Source: Penium margaritaceum
Lineage: Eukaryota; Streptophyta; Zygnematophyceae; Desmidiales; Peniaceae
Direction: 5' to 3'
Assembly: GCA_023375785.1 (NCBI GenBank)
Contig: SZWC01001599.1
Coordinates: forward strand, 189,182 to 253,181
DNA length: 64,000 bases
The translations under genes were made by a program, and so were the position numbers. The notes under the pieces are model-generated. The model had not been told where the DNA came from, did not search any database, and saw only the letters and a list, made by a program, of their open reading frames with translations. Positions 53,118 through 63,741 of this stretch are shown one piece after another (positions within the stretch are counted from its first letter, which is position 1; each line of letters opens with the position of its first letter).

Positions 53118-55879
53118 CATGGCTGAGCGGGGCAAGTACCCCACCTGTGCCTCAGCGGTTGCCTCTGCCAAGCCCCCCGTTCTCACGGGCGATTTCCTTG
53201 TCCTTGCCTTAAGCAATTTTTTCAGGCCTGTCCCCACACAGGCAGGCTACCCCGGCTTCTAGTGTGGTGCTTGCGGCGTCGTCAAAGCAGGTGGCAGTGA
53301 CCGCATCCGGGGCCATGTCGGGGCTCCTGTCCACAATATTGTCAAGTGCAAGTACGCACCCGCTGCAACCCAAGAATTGCTTGGACTCAAACCTCTGCCT
53401 AACCCGCCAGACTCCTTTCAGCCATACAATGAGAAGCTCTACCCCGGTCAGGGCGAAGCATGGGGTCGGAAAGACAGCCCCGTGGACTTGCAAAAACTTG
53501 TCACGGAGCGTAAGCGTCAAGAGGCAAGAACAGCCGCTGGTGATGGCACCAACCCAGATGGCACAATTGAAGAGCAGCAGCGCCGGGAGTTTTCAGCAGC
53601 AACCATTCCTGCCTCTCTCCGCAGCAGCATGCCTGTTTCACAGGCGTCTCTTAGCATGGCACGCCAGTCGCTCATCCCGGAGCATCTGGCAAACGCCACC
53701 AACGCTGCCGTGCAGAAGGTGATCGTGAAGGTCATGGCGAAGAACGCACTGCCAATCTTGTTCTGCGGTGACGCTGTCGTCCTTGAGCTAGTGGAAGAAG
53801 CAAGGCGCACGAACGCAAGCTTCCGGCTGCCAACCAGGGGGCGGGTGACTTATGAGATTCTGCCGGCGCTGGATGTAGAGCACGCGGAGGCGGAGGAGCC
53901 GCTACGGGCTGGCTGGGACATCTCCGGGGTGAGCCTTGGGGTTGATGAATGGTCTGAAATCCAAATCATGCCCATCTACTCCGCCATGGCATCCAACACA
54001 GAGGGAGTTTCCCATCTATTCTCCCGAGACGCCAGTGGTCTTGTCAGAGATGCGAACCACGTGGCAGCTGTGATAGACCAGGCGATAACGCAGGTTGGCG
54101 CAGACAAGGTGATCATGGTCATCACTGACAACGCCTCCACCAACAAAAAGGCGTACCAGGAGTTCAAGGCAAATTATCCTACCGTGTTCTTTACGCACTG
54201 TGTTTCACACTCTCTTGATCTAGTGCTCAAAGATGTTGCCAAGACATAGTGGGGGAAAGCTCTAATCAGCAAAGCAGAGAGGATTGTGTCTTTCTTCAGA
54301 AACAAAGACCTGTTGAGATCGTGGTGAAGGCAGAGAGTGGCAAGGTGCTGCTACCAGCAGTTGCAACCCGCTTTGCATCCGTGCACAAGATGCTTGAACG
54401 CCTGCTGAGCTTGCGTGACGTGCTCCTGAACATTGTGAACAGCACAAGGTGGTCAGAGTTTGGGTCAGTTGGCAAGGATGCTGGTTGGAAAGCGAAGAAG
54501 CAGGAGGTACGGCGGCTAGTGAGAATGGGTGTTTTCTGGGTGCAAGTGAAAGAAATGGTGAAGCTAATGCTTCCCATTGTTCTTGCGTTGCGAAAGGCAG
54601 ACGCTGCAGGGGGCACTGCTGGGATTGTCTTTGAGACATTGCTGGATACCACAGAGGCTTCAAACGACCTGGCAGTCTCTAGGGGTAGGCATCGTGCTGT
54701 GCGCAATCTAGAGTGGGTGAAGTTTGTGCGAGAACGGTTGAGCACAAGGTGGACTAATCAAATGTCTTGCCCCATTTTTGCCGCAGCACGTTGTTGCCAC
54801 ACGCAACACTTTAGCCACAAGTTTGACAGAGATGAGAAGATGGTCGAGGTGTGGAACGCAGTCGTCAACGCTCTCGTGCCTGACAGCCGTGACCAGGACC
54901 GTCTGAGTGCAGAACTGGAGGGTTTGAGAATGGTCGCATGACGGTTGAGGAGGATCCTGCAAATACTCAAGACGTACAGCAGGTGAAGGAGGCAGTGCAG
55001 CAGGTGTTGGTAGGTGAACTGGCAGCGTACAAGTGGCATGCCCGCCACATGACAGGTCTGCCCACTCTGCGGGCCTTTGCCACGAGGCTGTTGGCCCAGC
55101 TGTGCAGCAACAGTGATAATGAGCGGGTGTTTAGCAAGCATGAGTTGATCCAGACAGCAAGGCACAACAGGCTCAAGGTGAAGATGCTGGAGCTGCTTGT
55201 TTGCATGAATGTGCCGCTGACTAGGATGTATGGGAAGAAGAAAGCAAAGAGGTTCACAGCTGACATCAAGCAGGCCATACAGGAGGACACAGCAGACAGT
55301 GACAGTGAAGCAGATGGAGACATTGAGGTGGATGACAAGGAGTACGAATTTGTATGGGATCCTCTGATTGCTGACGCAGCAGATGGAGATGATGATGTTC
55401 GGGAGGTGGTAGAGGTGGCAGGTGGCCAGGTGGAAGGAAACAACACGGAGGATGAGGACGACGAGGACGAGGATGAGGACATTGATATCATGGAAGAGAA
55501 TGAAGGGGATGGGAGCAGTGAGGAGGATGGGGAATAGGGAAATGGGGATGATGTAGGGGAGGTGACCAGGGTCCTAAGGAAGGGGGTCCGCAAGCGCAAA
55601 GATGTGGAAGGAGCTTGCAACGTGGCAGGTGTTGCAGTTGGCACAAGTTCAACACCAGCTTCTGGCTCCACTCGAGCAGCTAAATCAATGCCAGCAGCAG
55701 GCTCATCACCAGCAACAGGATCCACACAAGCAGCTTCAGGTTCATCAGCTGGAGGAAGAGGGTCAGCTGCGGCTAGTTCTGTAGCTGACGTAGTCCCCAG
55801 AGCTTCAGAGGCTACTAGTGCTCTTGCAGCAAGTGCCAAAGGCAATGAGCGCTCGAAGCGCACTCAGAAGGGCCGTTAG
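53118..55879 (+). pseudogene. hAT-2 transposase pseudogene (DUF659-like type)
   Basis: The ATG in CCACCATGGC opens MAERGKYPTCASAVASA. After a TAG at 53260 comes a BED-type finger (CGACGVVKAGGSDRIRGHVG, about 53263). The main frame (53377-54248) contains a DUF659-like core: GVDEWSEIQIMPIYSAM (about 53941), VIMVITDNASTNKKAYQEF (about 54113) and TVFFTHCVSHSLDLVLKDVA (about 54184). A stop at 54248 and frameshifts near 54315 and 54925 follow. Then come VLLPAVATRFASVHKMLERL (about 54347) and the C-terminal dimerisation domain LPTLRAFATRLLAQ, NERVFSKHELIQTARHN (about 55060-55170). An acidic tail (DEDDEDEDEDIDIMEE) ends at a TAG (55535). The same frame continues to 55879 with Ser/Ala/Gly repeats. Confidence 0.88.
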
Positions 55880-56318
55880 TCATTCCTGCAAGTTTACTTT
55901 CAGAGTGCATGTTTCAGTGCTGAGAAATTCATAAGCATTTCTCCTTTTTTCCACTCTGTATTCCTGTTGCTATGCTCCAAGTTGGTCTTTCCCACAGTTC
56001 ATAATTGCAATGTGATGCCTGAAAGTAGTGTTCAGCAGTTCTGTAGGTTTAATGTTGTAGTACATCATGGCCACAAAAGTACTCACATCATAGGACACCT
56101 CAAAGCAACGAATAAGTGAAGATGTGTGTATACAGTGTCGTTTTAGAACAACAGTTTAGAGGAACATTGAAAAATATGCCCTAAACATTGCAGTTTACAC
56201 TCGGTTTAGCTCTGTTCATGACCGACTTGGGGATACCCAAGTCGACTTGGCTGCTAATGTGCCGACTTCCGACTTCCGACTTGGCGACTTGGCGTCGACT
56301 TCGACTTGGACAAGTCAA
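55880..56318. other. 3' flank and subterminal repeats of hAT-2
   Basis: An AT-rich untranslated-like stretch to 56215. Then 56222-56318 carries about ten GACTTGG/GACTTCC words and a hairpin GACTTGGG-GATA-CCCAAGTC (56223-56242). This resembles the subterminal repeats of hAT elements. It abuts the copia family 3 copy c LTR, which it appears to have truncated or entered. No clear TIR. Confidence 0.55.
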
Positions 56319-56405
56319 CATGGGACGTCAGTCATCTTCACACTGATGTATACAAGCCGGGAGGACACAACAAAGCACAATGAGAGATATGAAAAGAAAG
56401 CAACA
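56319..56405 (-). repeat. truncated 3' LTR of copia family 3 copy c
   Basis: The element strand starts TGTTGCTTTCTTTTCATATC after the purine-rich ATGGGGGAG and follows the first ~85 bases of the family 3 LTR (CATTGTGC…GATGACTGACG). It is then lost in the GACTT repeats of hAT-2. Confidence 0.75.
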
Positions 56406-56518
56406 CTCCCCCATGATTCACAGGCGTAGTGTACATGGACGGGCAGTGACACATTCAACAGACAAACTCCCCCAGGGTACATAGAGACGCATGCAAGGAG
56501 AAGGAGTGCAACTCATGG

Positions 56519-57925
56519 ATGCACACCGACCGAACTCACAGCCTACTTGAACGGGCCGCGCTTCAGTACCTTGGTCAAGAAGTCAACCAGTTGCCGTGCT
56601 GTCTCCACCCACACAATATTGACGCTGCCGTCGTGCAACAACAAATGCACAAAGTGATATTCAAAATTGATGTGCTTTGTGCGTGTGTGATGCACGCCAT
56701 CATTGTTGGTGATTTCCATGGCACTCTCATTGTCACAATGCAACTAGATGGATGTGATGGACTGACGTAACTTGGACCAGAGACAACTTAACCACATGCT
56801 CTCACAAGCGCTTGAGCCAAGGGCCACGTACTTAGCCTTAACACTGCTACTAGCAATGCACCCCTGCTTGCCACAACGCGAGGACACAGCCGTGCCGCCA
56901 ACCAAAACGATCCAGCTTGTGTGGCTCCTACTGTCTGGACTGCCGGCCCAATCATTGTCGGTGTAGTCCACTGCGACAACAGACGGCTGTCGGAAGAACA
57001 TGAGATCTTGCCGTGGAGTCAAGATGACATAGCGCAGTACTCAAATTACGGCCTCAAAGTGGAGGTGACGCCACTCTTGAGAGAACATAAGCTAGGAGGT
57101 TGACGGTGAACGCAATATCTCAGCGTGTCATCGTCGCCAGGAATATCAGTGCCCCGATGACTTGCAGATTCATGGTCACGTCAACTTGCTCAACCACAAC
57201 GACTGGGTCAAAGTTCTTCAGCTTCACCTGGCCATCGGGTGACATGGGTGAGGATGCGCTCGGCACAAGGGGCAGGTTGTCAGTGAAGCGAGTGGACATA
57301 GTTTGTACATAGGCAATCTGGTGGACGTGTAGGACGCGCTGGAAGGGATCATGCTCGAGCTCCATGTCCAGGAAAACTCAGCAGACCCAAGATCCTTCAT
57401 CTAGTAGGCGATGTGCAACAGGTCCTTGACACGCTGGATGGCAACCATGTCTGGCGACATGATGAGGAGAACGTCAACATAGACCAGGACAATGGTGAAG
57501 GTCTGGCCTCGCGGGCTGATGAACGCTACGGGGTAAGCAGTGCTGCGCAGGCGGCCGCCGCGTAGGAGCGTGCGACTAATCTCTTAGTTCCAACACCAAG
57601 GCGACTACTTCACGCCATAGAAGGCCTTTTGTAGCCTCCAGATATTCCCATTGCCATCATCAAAGCCTGGAGGGTGCACCATATAGAGCTCTTCTCCCTC
57701 TAGCGAGCCATGGAGGAAAGCGTTACTCACGTCCATCTGATGCAACTCCCAACCATGCTGTGCAATCACGTTGAAAAGCGCTCGGCTAATGGAGAATCGA
57801 CCAACTGGGGCAAATATGTGGTCGTAATCAACCACAGGGACCTGAGCAAACCCCTGAGTTGTAAGGTGGGCCTTGTACTTGTCCAAAGACCCGTGCAACC
57901 TCAGGGGATGCTCGAGCCTAGCGTA
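56519..57925 (-). pseudogene. copia family 3 copy c: RT and RNase H
   Basis: RT starts within its N-terminal third (HGSLDKYKAHLTTQGFAQVP, about 57897) and continues through MDVSNAFLHGSLEGEELYMV (about 57740) and WRLQKAFYGVK. The active site LVYVDVLLIM has Val for the second Asp of YVDD (57461-57490). RNase H shows DYTDNDWAGSPDSRSHTSW (about 56960), SSVKAKYVALGSSACESMWL (about 56830), HCDNESAMEITNNDGVHHTR (about 56740) and ends with VDFLTKVLKRGPFK (about 56550). Several stops and frameshifts. The first ~60 RT residues are deleted relative to copy a. Confidence 0.9.
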
Positions 57926-58980
57926 GGATGCCTAGGTCCTACGGGCGTGCTGTGGAGCGGACTGTGAGGGCGTGTGTATCTCAAGCTCCATGTGGGATAC
58001 GTGTGAGTGAAGCCGTCACGGCATACCAATTCTCTTGATGTAGCATGGCGTACCCTAGTGCAGTGCCCAGGTGGATATCTGCAATGATGAACGAAGTGGT
58101 TAAGCCAAGGGCCTTAGTGCCAGGGTTCCCCCTCACTATCGTAGGAGTGGAAGAGACACATGGGGCGACAGGGAGCCGAGGTGCCACAGGGCACGGTGTG
58201 GCGGTCTCTGCACTCACTGACGGCCTAGGTTGGAGGTTGCTGCTTGGGCCACGCATGTAGTGCGGTAGGACAGGAGATGGCACCAAGTCCAAGGTGTTGG
58301 TGGAGGCGGACGGAGGTCCTAGCATGGAGGGACCAGCGGACGCGGGCGGAGCTACCGACCCGGAAGGACCAGTGGACTTAGACGGGTCTGCCGGCCCGGA
58401 AGGACCACACACGAGAACGGAGCTGCTAGTGCGGAGAGGAGGGAGGACACGACTAGGGCTGCCTACCCGGAGGGGCTAGTGGACGTAGACGGGGCTGCCA
58501 ACGTACAGGGGTGAATGGACACGACTGGGGCTGCCGGCACGGAAGGGCCAATAGAGGCAAACGGGTCTGCCGGCCCAGAGGGACGAGCAGACGTAGACGG
58601 GGCTACCGGCGCAAAGGGGCCACCGCACGTGACTGAGGCTGCCAACCCGGAGGGGCCAGTGGACGCGACTGGGGCTGCCGGCCCAGAGGGGCGAGTGGAC
58701 GCGACCAGGGCTGCCGGCCCACAGGAGCCAGCGGACGCGGCTTGAGCTGCCAGCGCGGAGGGTCCGCAGACGTGACTGGGGCTACCACCTCGGAGGGACC
58801 AACAGACAGGACTAGGGGTGCTAGCCCTAAGGGACCAGGTGATCTGTTACCCGGAAGCGACAGGACAAAGGACGGACTCACCACTCTCCCACGTGACGGG
58901 AGGGACATCGACAAGCGGGAGCGAACAGGGTCAAGGGGAAACAACTCCTCAAAGAAGAGGGCATTGTAAAACTCAATGAT
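57926..58980 (-). pseudogene. copia family 3 copy c: integrase-RT linker
   Basis: Pro/Ser/Ala-rich linker on the element strand. The RT-proximal part (GTKALGLTTSFIIADIHLG, about 58120) matches copy a (EHGTKALGLRFQEE). The central part is a 36-bp minisatellite (58312-58840). The integrase side reads LFFEELFPLDPVRSRL (about 58955). Plus-strand Gly/Ala-rich frames are shadows of the repeat. Confidence 0.8.
58312..58840 (-). repeat. 36-bp minisatellite, about 14 copies
   Basis: Plus-strand units such as GGGGCTGCCGGCCCAGAGGG… repeat every 36 bases (two units are 35). On the coding strand they give 12-residue repeats of the type VASTGPSGPAAP. The position in the polyprotein and the period match the 7-copy array of copy a (39886-40137), although the sequences differ. 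Confidence 0.92.
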
Positions 58981-59990
58981 GTAGTGTAAGGAGGGATCCT
59001 GGAAGCCCTAGACTTTTGGACTGACGGGAAACACACAGGAAGGTGCAAGGACACCCGCGGGCGGCGAGCTTGTTGCCCTCCTACAGAGCGGGCAGCCACA
59101 CAATGGCCATGCAGTCCCAGACGTGAGCCGGGCGGAGGTCAGTCCGCTGACTGCACAAGTGCTGGTATGGTGTGGAGTGGTGGGTGAGGGGTCCGTAGGG
59201 AATCCAATTCCATACCCACGTCATGTAGGCCATGGCTTCAAAGTAGAAGCCATCAGAGAGGCCAGACTCGACCCACATGGTGCGGACGACGGGGTCTGCC
59301 ATGGTGCGGTTCCACCACTCGAAAACGTCCTTCTAGGTTGGTGTGTAAGGCGCAGAGATCTCGTGGTGGATACAACGGGAGGCAAGAAAATTCGTAGTCT
59401 CTCCCTTGTACTCGCCACCGCGATTGAAGCAACAGCGGCGAAGAGATCGACCACACTCGTACTCCACACCAACAAGCTGATCCTGAATGGTAGGAGTAAC
59501 ATCGCTCTTCAGCCGATGGCAAAAGATCCATCGGTAGCGAGAGTAGTCGTCAGTGAGGGTAAGGACATTGCGTCCATGCTCCCTGACAAACTCGGTAAGG
59601 AGAGGACCCATGAAATTGGAATGGACCAGGTCCAGAGGGGCGGATGCAAGGGAGAAAGAATGAGGGTATGTGGATCAGTGCATCTTGCCCAGAGTGCAAT
59701 CAATGCACTCTATGGCGCACGGCCAAGGGAAGGAGTCCAGATCAAGGCCCTTGGCCGGCTGGGTACGGACCATGCTATTCATGGTAGCAGAGTTGAAGTG
59801 GCAAAGGTGGTGGTGCAAGAGACATGTGTGCTGCAGAGAGAGCATGCTGGTGAAAAACACATGGCTTGTGGCAGCCAACAGGGAGGGGATGGAGTGAGGG
59901 GAGGGCAAAGGAGGCATGTGCCACAGTTGCCACAAGCGGTGGCGTGCAGAACGACAAGACCTTACGGAAACAACGACACAGTGCCAATGC
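58981..59990 (-). pseudogene. copia family 3 copy c: integrase
   Basis: A decayed pre-integrase region (HHHLCHFNSATMNSMVRTQP, about 59800, and AIECIDCTLGKMH) leads into the core. The first Asp reads Asn in LDLVHSNFMGPLL (about 59620). The second reads Asn in FNRGGEYKGETTNF (about 59420). Glu is kept in VFEWWNRTMADPV (about 59315). YDDYSRYRWIFC-type words (LTDDYSRYRWIFCHRLKSD, about 59560) and the C-terminal FEAMAYMTWVWNWIPYGPL (about 59235) confirm identity with copy b. Two of three catalytic residues are lost. Confidence 0.88.
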
Positions 59991-60310
59991 AACGCAGGTG
60001 CAAAATGTTCATGCTCATGCGGTCAAGGACAGTGAAGGACAGGAGGCTGAGCTCAAGACCAGGGACGAAGAGGAAAGCGGTCACGAAGACATCACCGGCA
60101 GGACCACGAAAACAAACGACGCCGACGTCGCTGATAGGTAACACCTGTCCGGAGCCCGTACCGACACTGGACACATCACCGACAGGACCAAGCACACTGA
60201 AGGCCTTGCCAGAGGTCGTCATGTGATGCGTGGCCTTGGAGTCGATGATCTAAGTCTTGGCAGGATCCTAACCCAGAGTCGCTAGATCGCTAACAGTCAC
60301 ATTGGAGCAA
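59991..60310 (-). pseudogene. copia family 3 copy c: protease
   Basis: The element strand reads IIDSKATHHMTTSGKAFSV (about 60240), with DSK in place of the catalytic DSG. SVGTGSGQVLPISDVGVVCF and PAGDVFVTAFLFVPGLELSL follow, matching copy b at 47100-47280. Stops lie just upstream (about 60274 and 60255). Confidence 0.85.
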
Positions 60311-61650
60311 GCAAGAGACGTAGAGGCGGTGGACGGTGGCGCAAACCAAGACTGCCAATCATCAAGCCACACGACGTCGTCCTAAAGAGGGGCAGAAGAG
60401 AGCACAGGAGATGATGAAATGGACGAGGAAGCAAGACACGATCGCAGCTCAGTCTCAGTCATGCACGGCAGGGCACATGGGCAAGAGGTGACGCAACTCG
60501 CACTTCCCTTGGGGGGAGAGCGAGGCAAGCTAAGCTAAAGCGCGATAAACTTCTCCATCTAACACTCACGGGTGGACGGTACGGGAGTGTCGACTGTGTG
60601 CGGAGTGAAAGCGCCAGAGTCCGGATAGGAGGACTGCACCGGTGATGGAAACGGAGGCACCGATGGCTTCAGATAATGATGCTGCTGTGGAGCTGGCGAC
60701 GATTGGACCGGTATGGTTGATGGAGAAGTGGAGCAACTGGACGAGGTGGAGGCATCAAGGCCGGCGATAGCTACGACGGTAGAGGCAAGACGACGCTCAC
60801 GTTGGCGATGCATGGTGGCGATGACTTACGCCTCATCCTTCGGTAGCGCGCACGTGAACCACCCATGTCCTCGTTGGCCACACTTGTGGCAGACCAAGCC
60901 ACCACCACTGGACCTGGTCGGCTGCTGCCGCTGCTGTTGGCCCTTGCCCTTCTTGCCTTTGCGCTTCTTCTTTCCAAGCAACGAGGAGCTGGTGGATGTA
61001 GCTACTGTGGGGGAAGCGACGGCCATGGAGGCAACGGTAGGGGAGACAAGGGCCTCTATGCGCTCGATGCGTGACTCCAGACGAGCTTCCTCAATCCTAA
61101 GAAAGGGCTCGTATGCCCGGGGCATGAGTGTGCCCTGGGCCGCCATTGTGGAGACAAAATCCTGGGTGTAGTGGACAAAGACGTCAGCGTACGCATTGGT
61201 GGCACCACACTTGATGGTGAGGAGCAAGGCCAGAGGTGGTGGAGCACAGGTGCCTCGACGACGAAGGATGTCCTTCGCCCGCTTCTAGTATGTTATGACC
61301 GTCTTGGTCTCCCCCATGTGTAGGGAGTTGAACTCCCAAAGCAGACAGCTGGTCTCAGCCTCGCTAGATAGGCGATAGGGAAGGGTGAGGATGTGCCACG
61401 CGGCTACAGGATCTGGAGTCCCGCCGGTGGTTAAGCTGCCAAGGAAGGGCTTAATGGCTAGGCGTCATGCCAGAGGAGCGACCGGGACGAGGGCGCGTAC
61501 AGCACGACCAACATCATATCATTGGTCGGCCTGGGTGGAGTTGTATAGAAGAGTGTACTATGCCCACAGGCCCTCACCCTGTGCTTAAATGCAGAAGCTA
61601 AACTCCAAGCTCCGAAACTGTTCAGCGACATGAAGCGGCGGGGGCGGATT
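60311..61650 (-). pseudogene. copia family 3 copy c: gag
   Basis: From the right: YDVGRAVRALVPVAPLA (about 61510), the capsid helix region TIKCGATNAYADVFVHYTQD (about 61215), and a segment RIEEARLESRIERIEALV with coiled-coil character. A Lys-rich stretch GKKKRKGKKGKG and a complete nucleocapsid finger CHKCGQRGHGWFTC (about 60875) follow. A Ser/Pro connector continues to 60311 without the insert or 71-bp duplication seen in copy b. Stops near 61580, 61550 and 61290. Confidence 0.86.
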
Positions 61651-62378
61651 CACAAAGTCCTTTGACCTGTGGCTGGCATCCAGAGTGGGGCCAAGGATTG
61701 AAGTCACTGTCTGCCACTAGCGTTGGGTCTACTGCTGTGCCAGGTAGTGCCTAACAGCAAACACAACGGGGCTAGCATGCCTAGGAGGAAGGAAGGGAGG
61801 CGGGGCACTAGTGTGTGTATGTGATGCAAGCGGCTCCAGTGCTACAAGTTGCTTTGTCAGTGTGGCATGCTGTTGCTGAATGGCGGCCAGTGGATTGGAG
61901 GAGCCAGCGAAAAAGACTGTGGACTGCTGCCCATGTTCCTCCTGCTGTTGCTCTTATTGTTGTTGCTTCTGCTGCTGCTGCTATTGCTGTTACAACTGCT
62001 ATAGCTGTTGCAAAAAAGGGGGCTAGGGGTCCCCCCAATAGAGGGATCTTCTCCCCACTAGGGCTATTAGCCATGGTGTTCTTTGTTCCCCCTCCTCTGG
62101 GTTTTTTTGTGTTGTGTGCTGCTGATATCAGCGGTGATGTGAGCAGCCTACGATGTCTGACGTCGCCAGCTATTGCTGCATTATCTTCAAGGTTGCTACT
62201 GTACATTTTCTTGTTGCTAATGTCAGCAATGACATCATTGGTGAAGTCAGCTAAGGATGGCTGACGTCTGTAGCGGCTGTTGCTGGAGCCCCTCTTGTGT
62301 CAGCTGAAGGGCAGCCGTAGCTACTGTTGCAGCTGCTGTTACTACCACTACTACTGATGTATCTATTGCCACTGCTAC

Positions 62379-62705
62379 TAAGGGTGCACACCGGGCAAGA
62401 TTCCCGGATCTAGGTTTGGATCCGGATTCACGAATCCGAATGCAGCTCTGGCTTTGATTCATGAATCCAAATCTGGATTCGCGAATTCGTAGGATTCACA
62501 AATCTTTTCCGGATCCTATAGATGATGGTAGGTTAAAATCCTCTATTCTGCCACATTAACTCCTGGTTTCCATGTGAAACCAGAGGGAAAACGATCTCCG
62601 AATCCCGAATCGAATCCGAATGAAGGATTTGGATCACCGAATCTGAATCTGGATCCGGGTTCACGAATCTTATTCACGAATCCTAGGATATGGTGTGCAG
62701 CCTTA
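62379..62705. mobile_element. hAT-like MITE
   Basis: 327 bp with 14-bp terminal inverted repeats TAAGGGTGCACACC and GGTGTGCAGCCTTA (13 of 14 matching). It is flanked on both sides by the 8-bp direct repeat ACTGCTAC (62371-62378 and 62706-62713). An 8-bp target duplication and a TIR of YARGGNTG type are hallmarks of hAT elements. The interior is packed with GGATTC/GAATCC words, often paired as GGATTCACGAATCC, giving strong folding potential. No coding sequence. It depends on a transposase elsewhere. Confidence 0.85.
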
Positions 62706-63531
62706 ACTGCTACTACTGTTGTCGTTGGTATTCTGCTGCTGCACCTGCTGGTGCTACTTTGCTAGTACTACAACTGCGGTGGCTCTTGTTGTAGCAGCGA
62801 CTGCTACAACTGCAGTTGCTGCTGCTGCTACTGCTGCTGAGCTACTACATGTTGTTATGGCTGCTACAGCGGCCGTGGAGGTGGCTACAACCGTTGTAGG
62901 GCCACCCACGAGGTGGGGGATATGTTGTTTTCATTTTTTCTTTTCATATGTCTTTCGCTTGCTAGGAGCCGCAAGCTGCGAGTAGTTGGCTTGCTGTTCC
63001 CTGCTCGCTACAGGTGACGAGTTGTGAGCAATGAGCTTGCTGTTCGCTGCTCGCTGCCAGCTTCGAGTTGCAAGCTCGCTACTCGCAACTTGGTGCTCGT
63101 TGCGAGTAGCGGGCTGCGAGCAGCTACAACTGCTACTACAAGCCACTGCGTTAGCTGCTACTGCTGGCTGCTGCAAGCTATTGCTGGCTTTTACTCACTG
63201 TTGCTACTGTTACAACCGGCTGTTGTTGTTACTCGCAGCTTCTGTGCTGTGCTGTTGCTACAAGTTGCTGATGGCTGCTACAATCCTTGCTCCTGCGGGC
63301 TGCTAGTGTTGCGAGCTACCACAAGCTGCTGCACCTACTGCCGACTGTTGTTGTTGCGCACAACTGCTGCTGGATGCTGCTGCCACTGCTCACTGGTGCT
63401 GCAAGCTGGTTCTGCTACGGCAAGATGTTGCTGTTGGTTGCCACTCACTGCAACTGGTTTACGTTGCCACGTACGTCGCTGCTAGCAGGTTCCTGATGCG
63501 GCCTGCTGCTCACCTCCTTGCGTCACACGAG

Positions 63532-63650
63532 GGGGTCAGTGCTGTTGAAAAAAATCCAGCAGCATTTCCCCTGGCCCAGTGGCCGTGGGAAAAAATCTGA
63601 CGTCGCCACCAGGCGGGTCAATGCTGCCGGGAATCCGGCAACATTTCCCA
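63532..63650 (-). promoter_or_regulatory. duplicated leader motif of copia family 3 copy c
   Basis: The element strand reads GGGAAATGTTGCCGGATTCC…GGCAGCATTGACCC (63612-63650), then GGGGAAATGCTGCTGGATTT…CAACAGCACTGACCCC (63532-63570). These are the same two motifs as in copy b (42882-42991), about 80 bases apart and shortly after the primer binding site. Confidence 0.6.
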
Positions 63651-63728
63651 TGCACTAGCGTGTATGGGGGTCCGCCGGCGTAGTCAGGAACCTGTACGCC
63701 AGTTGTCTGCTGCTCTTGCTACGCTCTA

Positions 63729-63740
63729 GCTCTGATACCA
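63729..63740 (-). promoter_or_regulatory. primer binding site of copia family 3 copy c
   Basis: The element strand TGGTATCAGAGC is the exact complement of the initiator tRNA-Met 3' end and directly follows the LTR end TTTTCTAGCT. Confidence 0.92.
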
Positions 63741-63741
63741 A

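Larger units (their letters stand above)
61651..63728 (-). other. long trinucleotide-rich leader of copia family 3 copy c
   Basis: About 2.1 kb between gag and the primer binding site, dominated by irregular CTG/TGC/TAC triplets (AGC on the element strand), like the leader of copy b. It carries a MITE at 62379-62705, a stretch of degenerate GCGAGTAGC/AGCTTGC words (about 62965-63130) and the duplicated leader motif at 63532-63650. Composition-driven open frames on both strands are not genes. Confidence 0.7.

Noticed and set aside
58294-58745. Gly/Ala/Asp-rich plus-strand frames as a collagen-like protein
   Set aside because: They are the reverse complement of the 36-bp linker repeat, and RT and integrase on the minus strand continue on both sides.
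58312-58840. Regular 36-bp repeats resembling a CRISPR array
   Set aside because: The units are contiguous with no unique spacers, vary along their whole length and are in frame with a copia polyprotein on the minus strand.
59123-60226. 367-residue plus-strand open frame
   Set aside because: It is antisense to the copia family 3 copy c integrase and protease, whose motifs are unambiguous on the minus strand.
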